Position numbers and translations under genes: made by a program. 64,000 nucleotides of DNA. Origin: Aphidius gifuensis. Taxonomy: Eukaryota > Arthropoda > Insecta > Hymenoptera > Braconidae. The stretch spans positions 21,510,555-21,574,554 of the forward strand of contig NC_057789.1 of NCBI RefSeq assembly GCF_014905175.1. The letters run 5' to 3'. Every line of letters starts with the position of its first letter. Positions within the stretch are counted from its first letter, which is position 1. Positions 53,701 to 63,944 of this stretch are shown in pieces. Under the pieces are notes generated by a model. It worked only from the letters and a program-made list of their open reading frames with translations, was not told the DNA's origin and made no database searches.

Positions 53701-54686
53701 AGTGATTTATTGTTATTTGATTTAGCAGATGCGTCAAAGACTACTCGAACTTTAGTAGTCGAGCTGGATTTTTTAATCACAGCATGATGCGGTAGATAAT
53801 ATTTATGCTCAGAATCATCTGAGACAGGTGACATGTGACCAAGATCAAGATATTCTTGCATTACTTTGTAATATTCGGATTTTAATTCTGGTTTAGATAA
53901 AAATTTATTTTCTAATGCATGGAAGCGCCGATAGGCTGCTGCTCTAGAGTCACCAAGCGTACGATCGCCTTTGATAAATGGTAACCTAGCAATATATCGA
54001 CCATTAGGGTCACGTTTGATATTATTAATAAAATGGCTTTCGCATAAAACATCGTGTTTTGCTTTTGGTTTTTCAAAACTGATCTCTTCTAACCTCCAAA
54101 AGTCTGTCATTTGTTTTTCAAGACGAGTTAAGTTACAAGATAAAGGAAAGGGTCGGTCAGGCACCGTGGTAGTACCTGCTACGGTCCATCCGAGAAGAGT
54201 TTTTTGAAAACATACTTGAAAAGACTCGTCTGATAATGGTATTTGACCAACTGACATTAATGATAAGGTTGGTTCTGCCCCTATCAACATATCAATAGGC
54301 TGTGGCATATAAAATTTTGGGTCGGCTAATTTAATATTTTTAGGGATTTCTAGATTTTCATCCTGAAATAATTCAGGAGGTGTTAACCCTGTAATTTCAG
54401 GTATCGTAAAAAATGTCAATGTTTGTGAATAATTATAAAAATGAGCATAGAAAGTTAGTTCTAAGCTATTTTTTGTAAAAGTAGTAGTGGCATTGATGCC
54501 ATTAATAGGAATGGAACATTTTTTCATTACCAAATTCAGCTGAGATGCTAGTCTTTGAGTAATGAAGTTGGCTGTTGAGCAGGTGTCTAAAAGAGTTCGA
54601 CAATTTATATAGTTTCCCGTCTTGTCTTTGACTTTCACTAAAGCACTTGGTAGCAGAGGAACAGCTGTCTTTAGTGATCGAGTCAA
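50775..54686 (-). CDS. pol: BEL/Pao Pol polyprotein
   Basis: 1,303 codons from the first ATG; the frame is open without a start up to the gag stop, so it is probably made as a Gag-Pol readthrough product. Order: aspartic protease with LLDTCST (D34; cysteine where glycine is usual), reverse transcriptase with VLTADIEKMYRQ (D360) and LYVDDLLTG (434-437), RNase H with GFCDASNIGYG (D610), RLELCG (E654), WCDSTVV (D684) and NPADALSRG (D730), integrase zinc domain (H926, H931, C961, C964), integrase core with GIDYCGP (D996), YSDNGTNF (D1062) and PHQGGLWES (E1118), then the BEL-type C-terminal domain. All catalytic residues except the protease DTG variant are standard, so the protein may be active. 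It reverse-transcribes and integrates the element's RNA. Confidence 0.95.
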   Translation of the reverse strand: MTRSLKTAVPLLPSALVKVKDKTGNYINCRTLLDTCSTANFITQRLASQLNLVMKKCSIPINGINATTTFTKNSLELTFYAHFYNYSQTLTFFTIPEITGLTPPELFQDENLEIPKNIKLADPKFYMPQPIDMLIGAEPTLSLMSVGQIPLSDESFQVCFQKTLLGWTVAGTTTVPDRPFPLSCNLTRLEKQMTDFWRLEEISFEKPKAKHDVLCESHFINNIKRDPNGRYIARLPFIKGDRTLGDSRAAAYRRFHALENKFLSKPELKSEYYKVMQEYLDLGHMSPVSDDSEHKYYLPHHAVIKKSSSTTKVRVVFDASAKSNNNKSLNDILMTGPTIQNTIFTQLLKFRSHKYVLTADIEKMYRQILLHKDDRAYQRILWRVGDQIKTFELNTVTFGVTSSPFLAIRTIHQLADDEANHFPRAAHILKNDLYVDDLLTGASNISETRQLRDEIVKLLKRGQFNIRQWASNEPKLIADLSNVNVNSNFLLDKNCTLKTLGISWEAKFDIIKYSVKSIVMPEKITKRNILSEIARIYDPLGLVGPVVLHAKKIMQEIWQAKVDWDESVPIHIYTSWQIFVDELKYLNNISFDRHILTDIGCDVQVHGFCDASNIGYGACLFIRTTLTDQSIHCRLLCAKSRVAPIKQITIPRLELCGAQVLTQLYKEASSSFNFVPSKIIFWCDSTVVLHWLKTPPNLLNVYVANRVANIQELSEKACWRHVKSEDNPADALSRGQLPQALVANKQWSFGPSWLQEVEAQWPEPIEILDKTNLEYKKNVCLIISEQHFSIINTLIKNCSTYQKLLRTYAYVRRFIFALKIRCSKTDDKSSEILQNKFLSSQEIAQAEHELLIWIQGVYFETEIKIFSSQIQSKTTRFNNLCPFLDEKGLLRVGGRLKRAKISYNQKHPILLPSKNYFTDLIIKDIHFRQLHSGIQTTLNAMRQRFWVLDGRNQVRQVIRKCMTCFRFIAEAEKFKMADLPEDRVNARNVFKNVGIDYCGPFFIKEKKFRNTTKIKIYVCVFVCMSVKAVHLEVVSDLTTEGFLGALRRFIARRGTPVKIYSDNGTNFIGAKNQLKELYNLLNSDEHQHLVNNFAASHIPRISWNFIPPLSPHQGGLWESTVKLFKHHLKRVVGESLFTYEVFTTFTTEVEGILNSRPLTQMSSDPNDLNVLTPAHILIGEPIRNLPEQDYTDTPTNRLSFWEHITKMKQHFWARWHIEYLHELQKRHKWAKDTANIKVGEMVLLVEKNAPCTSWPLGRVIEVYPGADQVVRTAVVKTANGTYTRSVTLLCPLPFNDVTPVPNQ

Positions 54687-54725
54687 TAGACAGACATCCT
54701 GCTCAACGGGAGTTTCTAAGGCTAG

Positions 54726-54728
54726 TCA
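54726..54728 (-). promoter_or_regulatory. Possible gag-pol readthrough stop, UGA-CUA
   Basis: On the minus strand the stop context is ACG GAG UGA CUA GCC. Gag and Pol are in the same frame, and UGA followed by CUA is a well-documented leaky stop context. No second stop intervenes. Suppression would yield Gag-Pol. Confidence 0.65.
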
Positions 54729-56012
54729 CTCCGTCTTTTTTTCTTTGATTTTTGACCCAGTCTCTTTTTTTGAGGAGTCAGGTACTTTTTCATGCAAGAA
54801 TATATTGTGTTTTTTATTACATATTCTGCAATTCTTTAAAAAACAATCTCCTCTGTGACATCGGAGACAAACTTCGCATAAATTGGCCTTTTTTACGATT
54901 TCGCGTCTTTCAGGAATAGACATCTTTTTAAAAATCTCGCATTTATAAAGAAGATGCTGCTGGTCATTACAAAGAATGCAATTACTTGGGTTATTGCTTG
55001 CAAGTGTTGAGTGTGAAGCGTTATTATTTGAGGTATTGATTGCAAGTGTCGAGTGTGAAAGGTTATTATTATTATTCGGTTTTTTCACAAATTTGTTATT
55101 GAAACGTTTCCTTTTATGTGGGGGTTGTGTATTTTTTGTTGTATCAATAACCTCAATTTCCTTTCTTTTAAATTGTGACAAACAAATTGCTTCGTTTGTC
55201 AAAAAATTAATAAAGGACTCAAGACTTGGAAAAGAGTCTCTTTCGAGAGTATTAATCCATTTTTTAGTTGTGGATCTATGTAGTTTACTCTCTAATATAA
55301 CGACAAGCATTTCCTGCCCGACCTCTACACTTAAAGTTTCAAGGCAAGTGATGTGAAGTCTCAATTGATCGACAAGGGAATTTAAACCTTCCGCAGATTC
55401 TCGCTCTTGAGTCGGTAAATTGAGTATGGAGGATAAATGACGCGAAATTATTATTCTTTTAACTTCAAAGGCTTGTTCTAGAGTGGCCCAGGCCTTTTCG
55501 TAACTTGAATCGGCGATGGGGTAATTAGCGATTTTCTTTTTGGCCTCACCGACTATGGCCTCGTCGAGGAGACGAAATTTATCAATGTTGTCAAGTTCGG
55601 TATGGGCCTTAATTAAAGCTTGAAATGAATTTTTAAATGACAACCAATTTTCATAATTTCCGTTAAAAGTCGGAACCACTGTTTGTGGAAGTTTTAATTT
55701 TCTTTTGGGTTGAATGGGTTCGGCTGGAGGAGGCGTTGGGGCGACCGGTTGCATGATTTTTTCTACTTTAGACGCTAATAAAAAATATCTATCTAAAAGA
55801 TCTTCGAATTCGTTTTCATGATTGTTATCCGGTTCGGCTACAATCAATTCATTGTGTAACGATTCAAATTCTTTATATAATTCTGTGATTCGATTCATAC
55901 GCAAACGCATATTTGTTTGGTCGACTGAATCGGTATCTATCAAATTCCGGAGCATCGTTATCTGGGCTTTGAGCGTCGTCCTTTTTTGGACTATGGTCCT
56001 TGTGGAAACCAT
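54726..56012 (-). CDS. gag: BEL/Pao Gag
   Basis: 428 codons. A coiled N-terminal part (residues 1-75) leads to a BEL-type Gag capsid domain (VPTFNGNYENWLSFKNSFQA, KFRLLDEAIVGEAKKKI, AWATLEQAFEVKR, SILNLPTQERESAEGLNSLV), then an asparagine/serine-rich repeat (SHSTLAxNxSNNN twice) and zinc knuckles: CILCNDQQHLLYKC (C-x2-C-x4-H-x4-C) and a second cysteine/histidine cluster (CEVCLRC, CRICNKKH). It ends KKTE-UGA; the next 13 codons to pol's first ATG are open in the same frame. Forms the particle that packages element RNA. Confidence 0.93.
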   Translation of the reverse strand: MVSTRTIVQKRTTLKAQITMLRNLIDTDSVDQTNMRLRMNRITELYKEFESLHNELIVAEPDNNHENEFEDLLDRYFLLASKVEKIMQPVAPTPPPAEPIQPKRKLKLPQTVVPTFNGNYENWLSFKNSFQALIKAHTELDNIDKFRLLDEAIVGEAKKKIANYPIADSSYEKAWATLEQAFEVKRIIISRHLSSILNLPTQERESAEGLNSLVDQLRLHITCLETLSVEVGQEMLVVILESKLHRSTTKKWINTLERDSFPSLESFINFLTNEAICLSQFKRKEIEVIDTTKNTQPPHKRKRFNNKFVKKPNNNNNLSHSTLAINTSNNNASHSTLASNNPSNCILCNDQQHLLYKCEIFKKMSIPERREIVKKANLCEVCLRCHRGDCFLKNCRICNKKHNIFLHEKVPDSSKKETGSKIKEKKTE

Positions 56013-57145
56013 GATTATTTTTTAATTAAACAACAAGACAATTAGCAATCGATAAATCAATGTACTCACTAAGCTTGATCGCTTAAATTTTAATTTTTAA
56101 TTATTGTTAATAAATCTTTCAGCAAATAAAATATATAAACGTGTCTAAATGTGTTTAATTGGATTTTAAAAAATATTAAATTCAATATTTTCTAATAAAA
56201 TATAATTGTAATGAGATTAATTTTAGAATTTGTAAAATTTGATTTTAAATCCTTTATTCGAATTTAATTAATTTTATTAATAAAGGAATAATTTTATTCC
56301 TTCAAATTTATTTATATATTTCACCATTAATTTAAAAACTTGCTATTTTAATTGATATATTGTAATCTCAAATTTGATAAAAAATTAATTATTATAAATA
56401 ATTAATTAATTGATTGAATATTTAATTTAGTAAATTTTATAAATTTATTAAGGCTGATTGCATTGAAGTTCGACGCTCAACTGTCAATTGTTTGGTTTAT
56501 CGATTAATTTTAAGTCAATCGTGATTTGTTGGTATGTTTACTTAAATGTTTAAATAATTAACTATACAATTCGTCAATTGTATTTTTAATTATTAATGGT
56601 ATTTTGCAATTACGTAATTGTCTTTGTGTGGTTTTATTATTTATAAAATTATTCAATTAATTGTTTGATATTAAATTTAATTTATTTAATTTATTATTCA
56701 ATCAATTGATTGAATGGTTTATTCAATGGCTTGAATAATATTTATTTTATTTATATAGCGCTTGGTTAATTGTTTAAGTTTATAAATTATTGCTAATTTA
56801 TGATTTTATTTATTACTTTATTATTTAAACTATTAATTGAATAATTTTGATTATTGTTATTAATAACAATGGTAATTTATTGTGACTGCAATTATCAGAG
56901 ATAATTTTCGGTCTATAATCATAAAAATGATTATGGTATTTAGTTGTATTATTTAAATTTTAATCATCTCAAACGGATATGTATAATAATTAAATGATTT
57001 AAATTTTATGGTATTGCACAATTATTTTAATCAGTAAAAAACAATTCAGTGACTTGCCGTTTGATGAGTCCTTGGACCTGGATGGTTGCAGTTTGGCGTC
57101 AGCACGTGGTTGAGTTTTTACTCGGCTTGTGTTGGGCGCGTTTGT
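56013..57145 (-). other. Leader between 5' LTR and gag
   Basis: About 1.1 kb, AT-rich, no ORF. On the minus strand the sequence next to the 5' LTR is CAAACGCGCCCAACACAAGC, the expected place of the tRNA primer-binding site; I cannot name the tRNA. Confidence 0.55.
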
Positions 57146-58317
57146 TGCTCGTGTATATGTATATACGTATATGTATATATATTTGAATATAATTGTTCAA
57201 TTAGTTTCTGTTGAACTATATATTATTATATAATTCTATACAAATATTAGAATTATTGTTAATTTTATTTTACACAAACACCGCACTATCACTTTGTAAT
57301 AAGTTTATAATGAATACATTATATTTTTTAATTGTTAGTTTAATTATTATTTTTGCAAGAATGTAATGCTGTCACTTTATATTTAATTAATTTATATTAT
57401 TTGAATATAATTTTTCAAATTGTTTATAGTATAATAAAATAGATACTTGTATGTGTATTTATATTATACGTGTGTAAGTTACACAAATGTACGCACTTGT
57501 CACTTGGTTAAATTAAATTAATTCACTTAATTTGTATATTTATTTATTGTTTTTTGATAAAATATAACTATTTTATTTAATTTATTGAATCTAAATGTCC
57601 TTGGTTTCGGCACCAAAAAATGTTGGATATATTGCCCGTTAAGGGATTTATATCTGGTAATGAAGTATAGGATACGTAATTTAAATAATTAACACAATAA
57701 TAATTTTTATATTTTTTATCGTTTAATTTTAATTTTCATTATTTAAAAATTATTATTTAAATTTATATTATTATTTAATTTATTTATTAAATCAGTTTAA
57801 ATTTATTTATTAACTTGTGAATTTATTTAAGTTGATTTTTTGTAAGAGCAAGTGACAAGAGAGAGTTCCGTAGGCTACGGGATTGCGAATGCAACTGATG
57901 CTAGAAAAAAGGTCCAGGACGCTAACCAGCTTCTGGGCCTTAGTAATGAAAAATCTGGAAAATTCTAGAAGGCCAAACGACGCTTGTATAACCAAGCGTC
58001 GCTTGGACCCGACAAAACTTCCAAAATGTTTTTACACATATTTGATGGTATTCCTCGAAAGACTGGGTGGTCTTCGAGGTCAGCGGCCTAATCCTCATGG
58101 TCCTCAAACTGCAACATTTTTCTAATGGCAAACGTTGTCAGTTTGAGGGATTAGTCGGCATCGACTCGTGCCGTCAGAGGATTAGACACGCTAGCTCAAT
58201 GTGTTGTACGTTTTACTTTTTATTTTATTTTACATTTTCAAACTTATTTTTTCTCAAATAAATTTTATCTTTTTCCTTCTCTCTCTCTTCTCACTTACCT
58301 CTCTTTCCGACGGAACA
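57146..58317 (-). repeat. 5' LTR of the BEL/Pao element
   Basis: Partner of 48967-50136. Starts on the minus strand at 58317 with TGTTCCGTCGG. Promoter elements could not be separated with confidence from the AT-rich background. Confidence 0.9.
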
Positions 58318-58510
58318 CTTGAAAAGTTTACGAGTGAGGAGTGCAAATGAGTTTTAATTTAGATGAATAATAGTTTAATCAAGAGTATTATATTTGTAAA
58401 AGTGATTTATTTTTTTGAACTGTAACTTATCGGTGATAGTTTGTACAATTGACCATTTTTTGTGCTTCAAAAAATAAATTTACTAATTTCAAAACAATAA
58501 AATCATTGAA

Positions 58511-61500
58511 ATGGGGTCTAGTAAATTAAAAAATAAAAGTCGATCCAGAAGAAGAACTGCCATTACAAAGTAAGTATAGAAATTGTTTATTTATCTTTTT
58601 TTATAATTTAAACTCATTGTATATGTTCATAAAAAAAAAGAAAACGCGGGGCAAAATGGAACACCCAAAAACATATCTTGACTTAAAATGTTTTTAATTT
58701 TTTTTTATTTTTGTGTTACTTTTGGATTAAAAAAGCCAGAAGAACGGTGATAAAATAAAAAAAAAATTTTTTAGAAAATTTAGAAAACTATTTTTTTAAG
58801 AAAAACAAAAATTATATTTCATATATATTTTTCTTTTTTTGTAAAGGAGGCAGGTTAAAAAAAATTATTAATGAATATTGAATATTTTTTCCATGAGTGT
58901 TCCATTTTGCTATGATTCGTTTTATATAAAACAAAATTTTTTAGGTATATAAAGCTGGCACAGGCATAATGGCACAACCAAATCAGACCTTACTAGTAAT
59001 TATGAGCTGATTATGAGCTATTTTTGAGTGCAAACCGCGTTTTTTGAGCTTTTTTTTTTTTTTTTTATTAAAAGTTATGCTAGCTTCCAGAAACAGCTAG
59101 CACAACTTTTTTATTTATTATGCGATATCGATCGAGTGGGGCCCTAAATTATGAGCTTTTTATGAGCTAATTAGGTATGCAATTAGAAATTTTTTTTTTT
59201 TATTTTTATTTTTTTTTTATTAATAATTATGCTAGCTTATAACGTAAGCTAGCACAACTTCTTTATTTATTATTCAACACCAACCAAGTAAGGCTCTAAA
59301 TTAAAAGCTATATTTACGAGCTAATTGTGTCTACAAAAAAGTTTTTTTTATAACAATTTTTTTTTTTTATTAACAATTATGCTAGCTTTTAACGTAAGCT
59401 AGCATAACTTTTTTTATTTATTATGCGATATCGATCGAGTGAGGCCCTAAATTATGAGCTTTTTACGAGCTAATTATGAGCGTAAAAGACAAAATTTATT
59501 TATAATATTTTTTTGTTTTTTTACACACAAAATGAGAACATAAATAGCTTTTAATTTCGAGCCTCACTTGATCAGAATTACATGATTAATAAAAAAGTTA
59601 TGCTAGCATACGTTAAAAGCTAGCATAATTGTTAATAAAAAAAAAAATTATTATAAATAAATTTTTTTTTTACACACATAATTAGCTCGTAAATAGCTTC
59701 TAATTTAGGGCCTTACTCGATTGGTATCCAATGATAAATAAAAAAGTCGTGCTAGCTTACGTTGAAAGCTAGCATAATTATTAATAAAAAAAAAAAAATT
59801 ATTATAAATAAATTTTTTTTTTACACACATAATTAGCTCGTAAATAGCTTTTAATTTAGGGCCTCACTTGATTGGTATCCAATGATAAATAAAAAAGTTG
59901 TGCTAGCTTACGTTGAAAGCTAGCATAATTATTAATAAAAAAAAAAAAATTATTATAAAAAAAATTTTTTTTTTACACACATAATTAGCACATAAATAGC
60001 TTGTAATTTTAAGCGTCACTCGATCAGGATCACATGATAAATAAAGAAGTTGTGCCAGCTTACGTTAAACTTTTAATAAAAAAAAAAAATAAAAATAAAA
60101 AAAAAATTTTTCTCCGTGTACCAAATTAGCTCATAAAAAGCTCATAATTTAGGGCCCACTCGATCGATATCGCATAATAAATAAAAAAGTTGTGCTAGCT
60201 GTTTCTGAAAGCTAGCATAACTTTTAATAAAAAAAAAAAAAAAAACTCAAAAATCGCGGTTTGCACTCAAAAATAGCTCATAATCAGCTCATAATTACTG
60301 ATAAGGTCTGATTTGGTTGTGCCATTATGCCTGTGCCAGCTATATGTACCTAAATTTTTTCTTTTTCCTTTTTTTTGACATTTGTCTGTTTTCTTCAATT
60401 TTCACCATGTATATTTTCAGTCTAAAATCCAATCGACGCTTATCATTATTAAATGAAAATGTTGCCATAGAAAGTCAAGCTAATCCGCAAAATTCTTTTG
60501 AACTTCAATCTGATGAAAATTATGAAAAGACCTTGAATACTGATGATGGTAAGTGATGTATACTGACTATTCATATTTAGTAGCTCATTAAATGTGATAA
60601 ACTATTTTGTGTATAATTATTTTTATTAATTAAGTTATTTATTTTTAGAATCAATTTTCTGTAAAAACAATTCAGCTGTATTGAATATAGAAGGAAATTC
60701 TTCGAGTTCAAATGAAAGCCGCTCGTACATTACAAATACGGTCAATAATAACAAAATTGCTGTCTCCCCTCAACTCTCAGATGGTTATATATCTGGGTCA
60801 AGTGATTCAACACATGAAGAATCTATCAACGACGTTCAGCTTGATTGTAACAATATTATTAACCTCAATCACCTTCTGAGTGAGCTTCGCAAATATTTCA
60901 ATCCTCATAGTAATTGCAATAAAGGAATGAATGATATATACATAGCTGGTTCACATATACAAGGAATGAGGACTCATCTTATGTTTAGATGCCGAGCATG
61001 CAAATGTCCAGCAGTGAAAATTTGGTCATGCCCTGACAAACCAAATATTGGCTTAGGACTGAATTTAGGAGCAGTAGCAGGGACATTAACTTCTGGTCTG
61101 GGCTATGCTACACTCAAAGAAATGACGGCATCTCTAAATATCAATTGTATGACAGAGAAAACATATATTAGTTATCGAACCCAACTCAGTGAAATTATTA
61201 AAAAAATGGCAAAATGTGAATTTGCAAAAGCTGCTCATGAAGAATTCCGGCTAGCCAAAGAAGCTGGAGAACTTACCCCAGATGGAAAAATGGCAGAAAT
61301 AACTGTAATAATTGATGCCACCTGGAGTAAACGCAGTTATAGAAATGGAAATTATAATCTTAATTATAACTTCTTGTGCAGGGATCATTGTCGGTGCACG
61401 CACAGGTAAAATAATATTTTGTGAGGTTGACAATAAAAGCTGTGGCTCTTGCAATTATGCTGAGAAACACAACAGAGAACCAAAACCTCATGACTGTAGG

Positions 61501-63909
61501 AAAAATTACGTTGGAGCTTCAACCGGTATGGAAACAGATATTTTGAGAAGAGGTTTTGCATCAAGTATGAACGACTTCAATTTGATATACTCCACTATAA
61601 TTGCTGACGGTGACAGTAGTTGCGTTACTACTATTCAGAATGATGATCCTTACAAAATATACAATATTGAAATGCAGAAAATTGAATGCAGAAATCATTT
61701 GCATCGGAATTTGTCGCGCAAAATGAGTGATATATCGAAGAAAAAATTAGAACAATTACGTCCTAAAAAAGTTATGGAATTTCGAAAATATGTTGATCAA
61801 TGTGGTTATCGGATGAGAAAGTTTGTGGAAAATGCTGTTTCACAACGTAACGAAGAGGACGTGTGTTTTGAAGAAAAAATTGATAATCTTACAAATGATA
61901 TTTTGAGTATGACACATCATTTTTTCGGTCCTCATACGTATTGCCCGCCAAACAAGGAAGAATGCAGAGCGTTCCCATTTAATTACTTGAATGTGCTACA
62001 AGAAAATCACTGGCTAGAATACATAGTAGAAGCAGTTGAATATTTATCAAGGCACGCTGATAGTCTTCTTGAAAACGAAACAAATAACCTAGCTGAAGGA
62101 GTTAATTCTAATATAAATAAGCCTAATGCTAGTAAGCGCTTCAAATTCACTGATAGCATTTCTTATGAGCTTCGAGTTTTATGTGGAAGTGTTCAATTCA
62201 ACTCTCAGGATGTTGTTTCCAAGATAATAAAATATAGTAATCAGATTGTTCCTTCTATTGTGAGTAACATGGAAAAAAGCAGGCAAATAAAGGTCGATGG
62301 TGTTCGCATCAGTCGACAAAAAAATGGACCTACTCAGCGTGTATGGGCCAATACTGATGAAGATTATGGAAAATCAGTTCGACCACCGGCCATGTCCAAA
62401 GCGAAGTATGACTTTTTATATAAACGCCATTGGAACTTATTAAACTCCAATCAGCAAAACTGGGTTAACATCAAAAAAAATACACGTGGTCAGGCAAAAT
62501 GCCCATCGTGGCGTGAGTTGCGGAAAAAAATTTTAACAGCGTCAAGGTTTGGTGAGATATGCTGTGCTATGAATGCCAATAATGTCGGGAGCTTAAGAAA
62601 TAAAGTTTGGAAATTCATAAAACCTCATTCTAGCAATAATAAATACACACGACTTGGGATAATTTCAGAACCAAAAGCAATAGAAAAGTTGGTGGAGGAA
62701 ACAGGCTGTGTTGTTGAAAGATGCGGACTCTTTATCGATTCCATGTATTCTCAACTAGGAGCTTCGCCTGATGGTGTACTAGATGATGGTGAAAGCATTA
62801 TTGAGGTTAAAACTCTTACTAAATATATCGACAGAGACCCTGTGAACGCAATCGAAATCAATTCGCCATACAGAAGATTTTTTGCCTCTGACGATCTCAC
62901 AGAAATGAATGTTAAACATGAATTTTATTATCAAGTTCAAGGCCAACTGCACATAACACGTCGTAAATATTGCATTTTCACCGTTTATACAGATAAGGGA
63001 ATACATTTTATAGAGGTTGAACGGGACGACGTTTTTTGGGAAACTGAAATGAAAGAACAATTACTTACATTCTATGAAGATTGGTTACTTCCTGAACTGA
63101 TTGATCCCAGAGCAAAACGAGCAGATGATATTCGTGTACCTGATTACATGCAAAAATTTATTCAAGCTCAAACTACTACTACCACTGCACAGAAAAAGCG
63201 CAAAAAAAATGATCCAAACCAAAGACCGTGGAAAATATTCCGAAACAATTGTAACAGCTCAGTACATACATTGGATATAAATACAACTAACGATTCTCTA
63301 CCAGTAACTGCAATGGTTGATTTACCGTTCAATCAAAGCGACGATGATATCATTGAAGAAATAGTAGCAACTATCGACGAAAAAGCAGTCATAAATAATT
63401 TGTTGCCAAGAGACAGTTTGCTCAATGATGATTCAATTCAACTCTTCATGAATATATTAGCATCGACAGTAACGGACATTATTCCGGCGAGGGTATTACA
63501 CTTGAGCCACCCTCATTTGATACGACCATCGTCAACATATGAAGACTTTGCAATAATTGGTGGTGGGAGCACTGAACATTGGTGTTTTATTTATGAAATT
63601 GGTGGATTTATAAAAGTATATGACAGTGGTTCACGCACAGAATACAGTCAGTTTTCAGACGACGAAAAGCTTTTTATAAAAAAACGGTATCCTTTCGTAG
63701 AAGAAAGGCACATTGAATTTAAAAAAATGAAGACTACACAACCCGATAAATATAGCTGTGGTGTTTATGCAGCTGCTTTTGCAACCTGCAAAGCTATTGG
63801 GGATGATCCAGAAACTATTTCATATTCCATGAATGTTATTGAGATGCGTAAACATATGATACATATAATTCAAAGCAAACAACTTGATCCGTTTCCAATC
63901 AACTCATAA
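58511..63909 (+). CDS. Mutator-like transposase / YqaJ nuclease / Ulp1 protease fusion, three exons
   Basis: Exon 1 58511-58569 starts MGSSKLKNKSRSRRRT and ends at GTAAGT; exon 2 60421-60548 follows TTTTCAG and ends at GTAAGT; exon 3 60649-63909 follows TTTTTAG. All junctions keep frame. Exon 3 gives a cysteine-containing stretch (FRCRACKCPA), a Mutator-like transposase region with DDE candidates D at 61314 (IIDATWSKR), D at 61606 (IIADGDSS) and E at 62095 (NNLAEGVNS), then a YqaJ-type PD-(D/E)xK nuclease with SPDG (62770) and EVK (62803), and a YQVQGQLHIT helix. The C-terminus is Ulp1-like: H 63577, D 63622, Q 63739 and C 63757 (YSCGVYAAAFA). About 1,145 residues. A frame change near 61350-61372 breaks it between the first catalytic D and GIIVGARTG. 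A poly(A) signal follows at 63939. Confidence 0.8.
58938..60360. mobile_element. Foldback element in intron 1
   Basis: TAGGTATATAAAGCTGGCAC at the left is matched inverted by the end near 60335-60352 (complement of GTGCCAGCTATATGTACCTA). The match continues through GGCATAATGGCACAACCAAA, CAGACCTTA, and TATGAGCTGATTATGAGC for about 100 bases. The interior is a set of about eight 130-180 bp subrepeats (TGCTAGCTTACGTTGAAAGC, TAGGGCC(C/T)(C/T)A, TTTTTTTACACACATAATTA), pointing one way in the left part and the other way in the right. Confidence 0.85.
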
Positions 63910-63938
63910 ATATTTTCATATTATTTTATAAAAATATA

Positions 63939-63944
63939 AATAAA
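63939..63944 (+). terminator. Polyadenylation signal AATAAA
   Basis: AATAAA lies about 30 bases after the stop codon of the fusion gene, a usual distance. Confidence 0.5.

Larger units (their letters stand above)
48967..58317 (-). mobile_element. Nearly intact BEL/Pao retrotransposon (9.35 kb)
   Basis: Minus-strand order: 5' LTR, 1-kb leader, gag, pol, 3' spacer, polypurine tract, 3' LTR. The LTR pair is nearly identical and both coding frames are uninterrupted, so insertion is fairly recent. Flanking target duplication was not found: AGATCT precedes the left LTR and CTTGA follows the right LTR, matching at most three bases. This could reflect recombination between copies or a boundary mis-set by one or two bases. 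Confidence 0.9.

Noticed and set aside
50775..54686. Plus-strand ORFs opposite BEL pol (for example 52978-53301)
   Set aside because: Shadow frames of the intact pol gene with no domain content.
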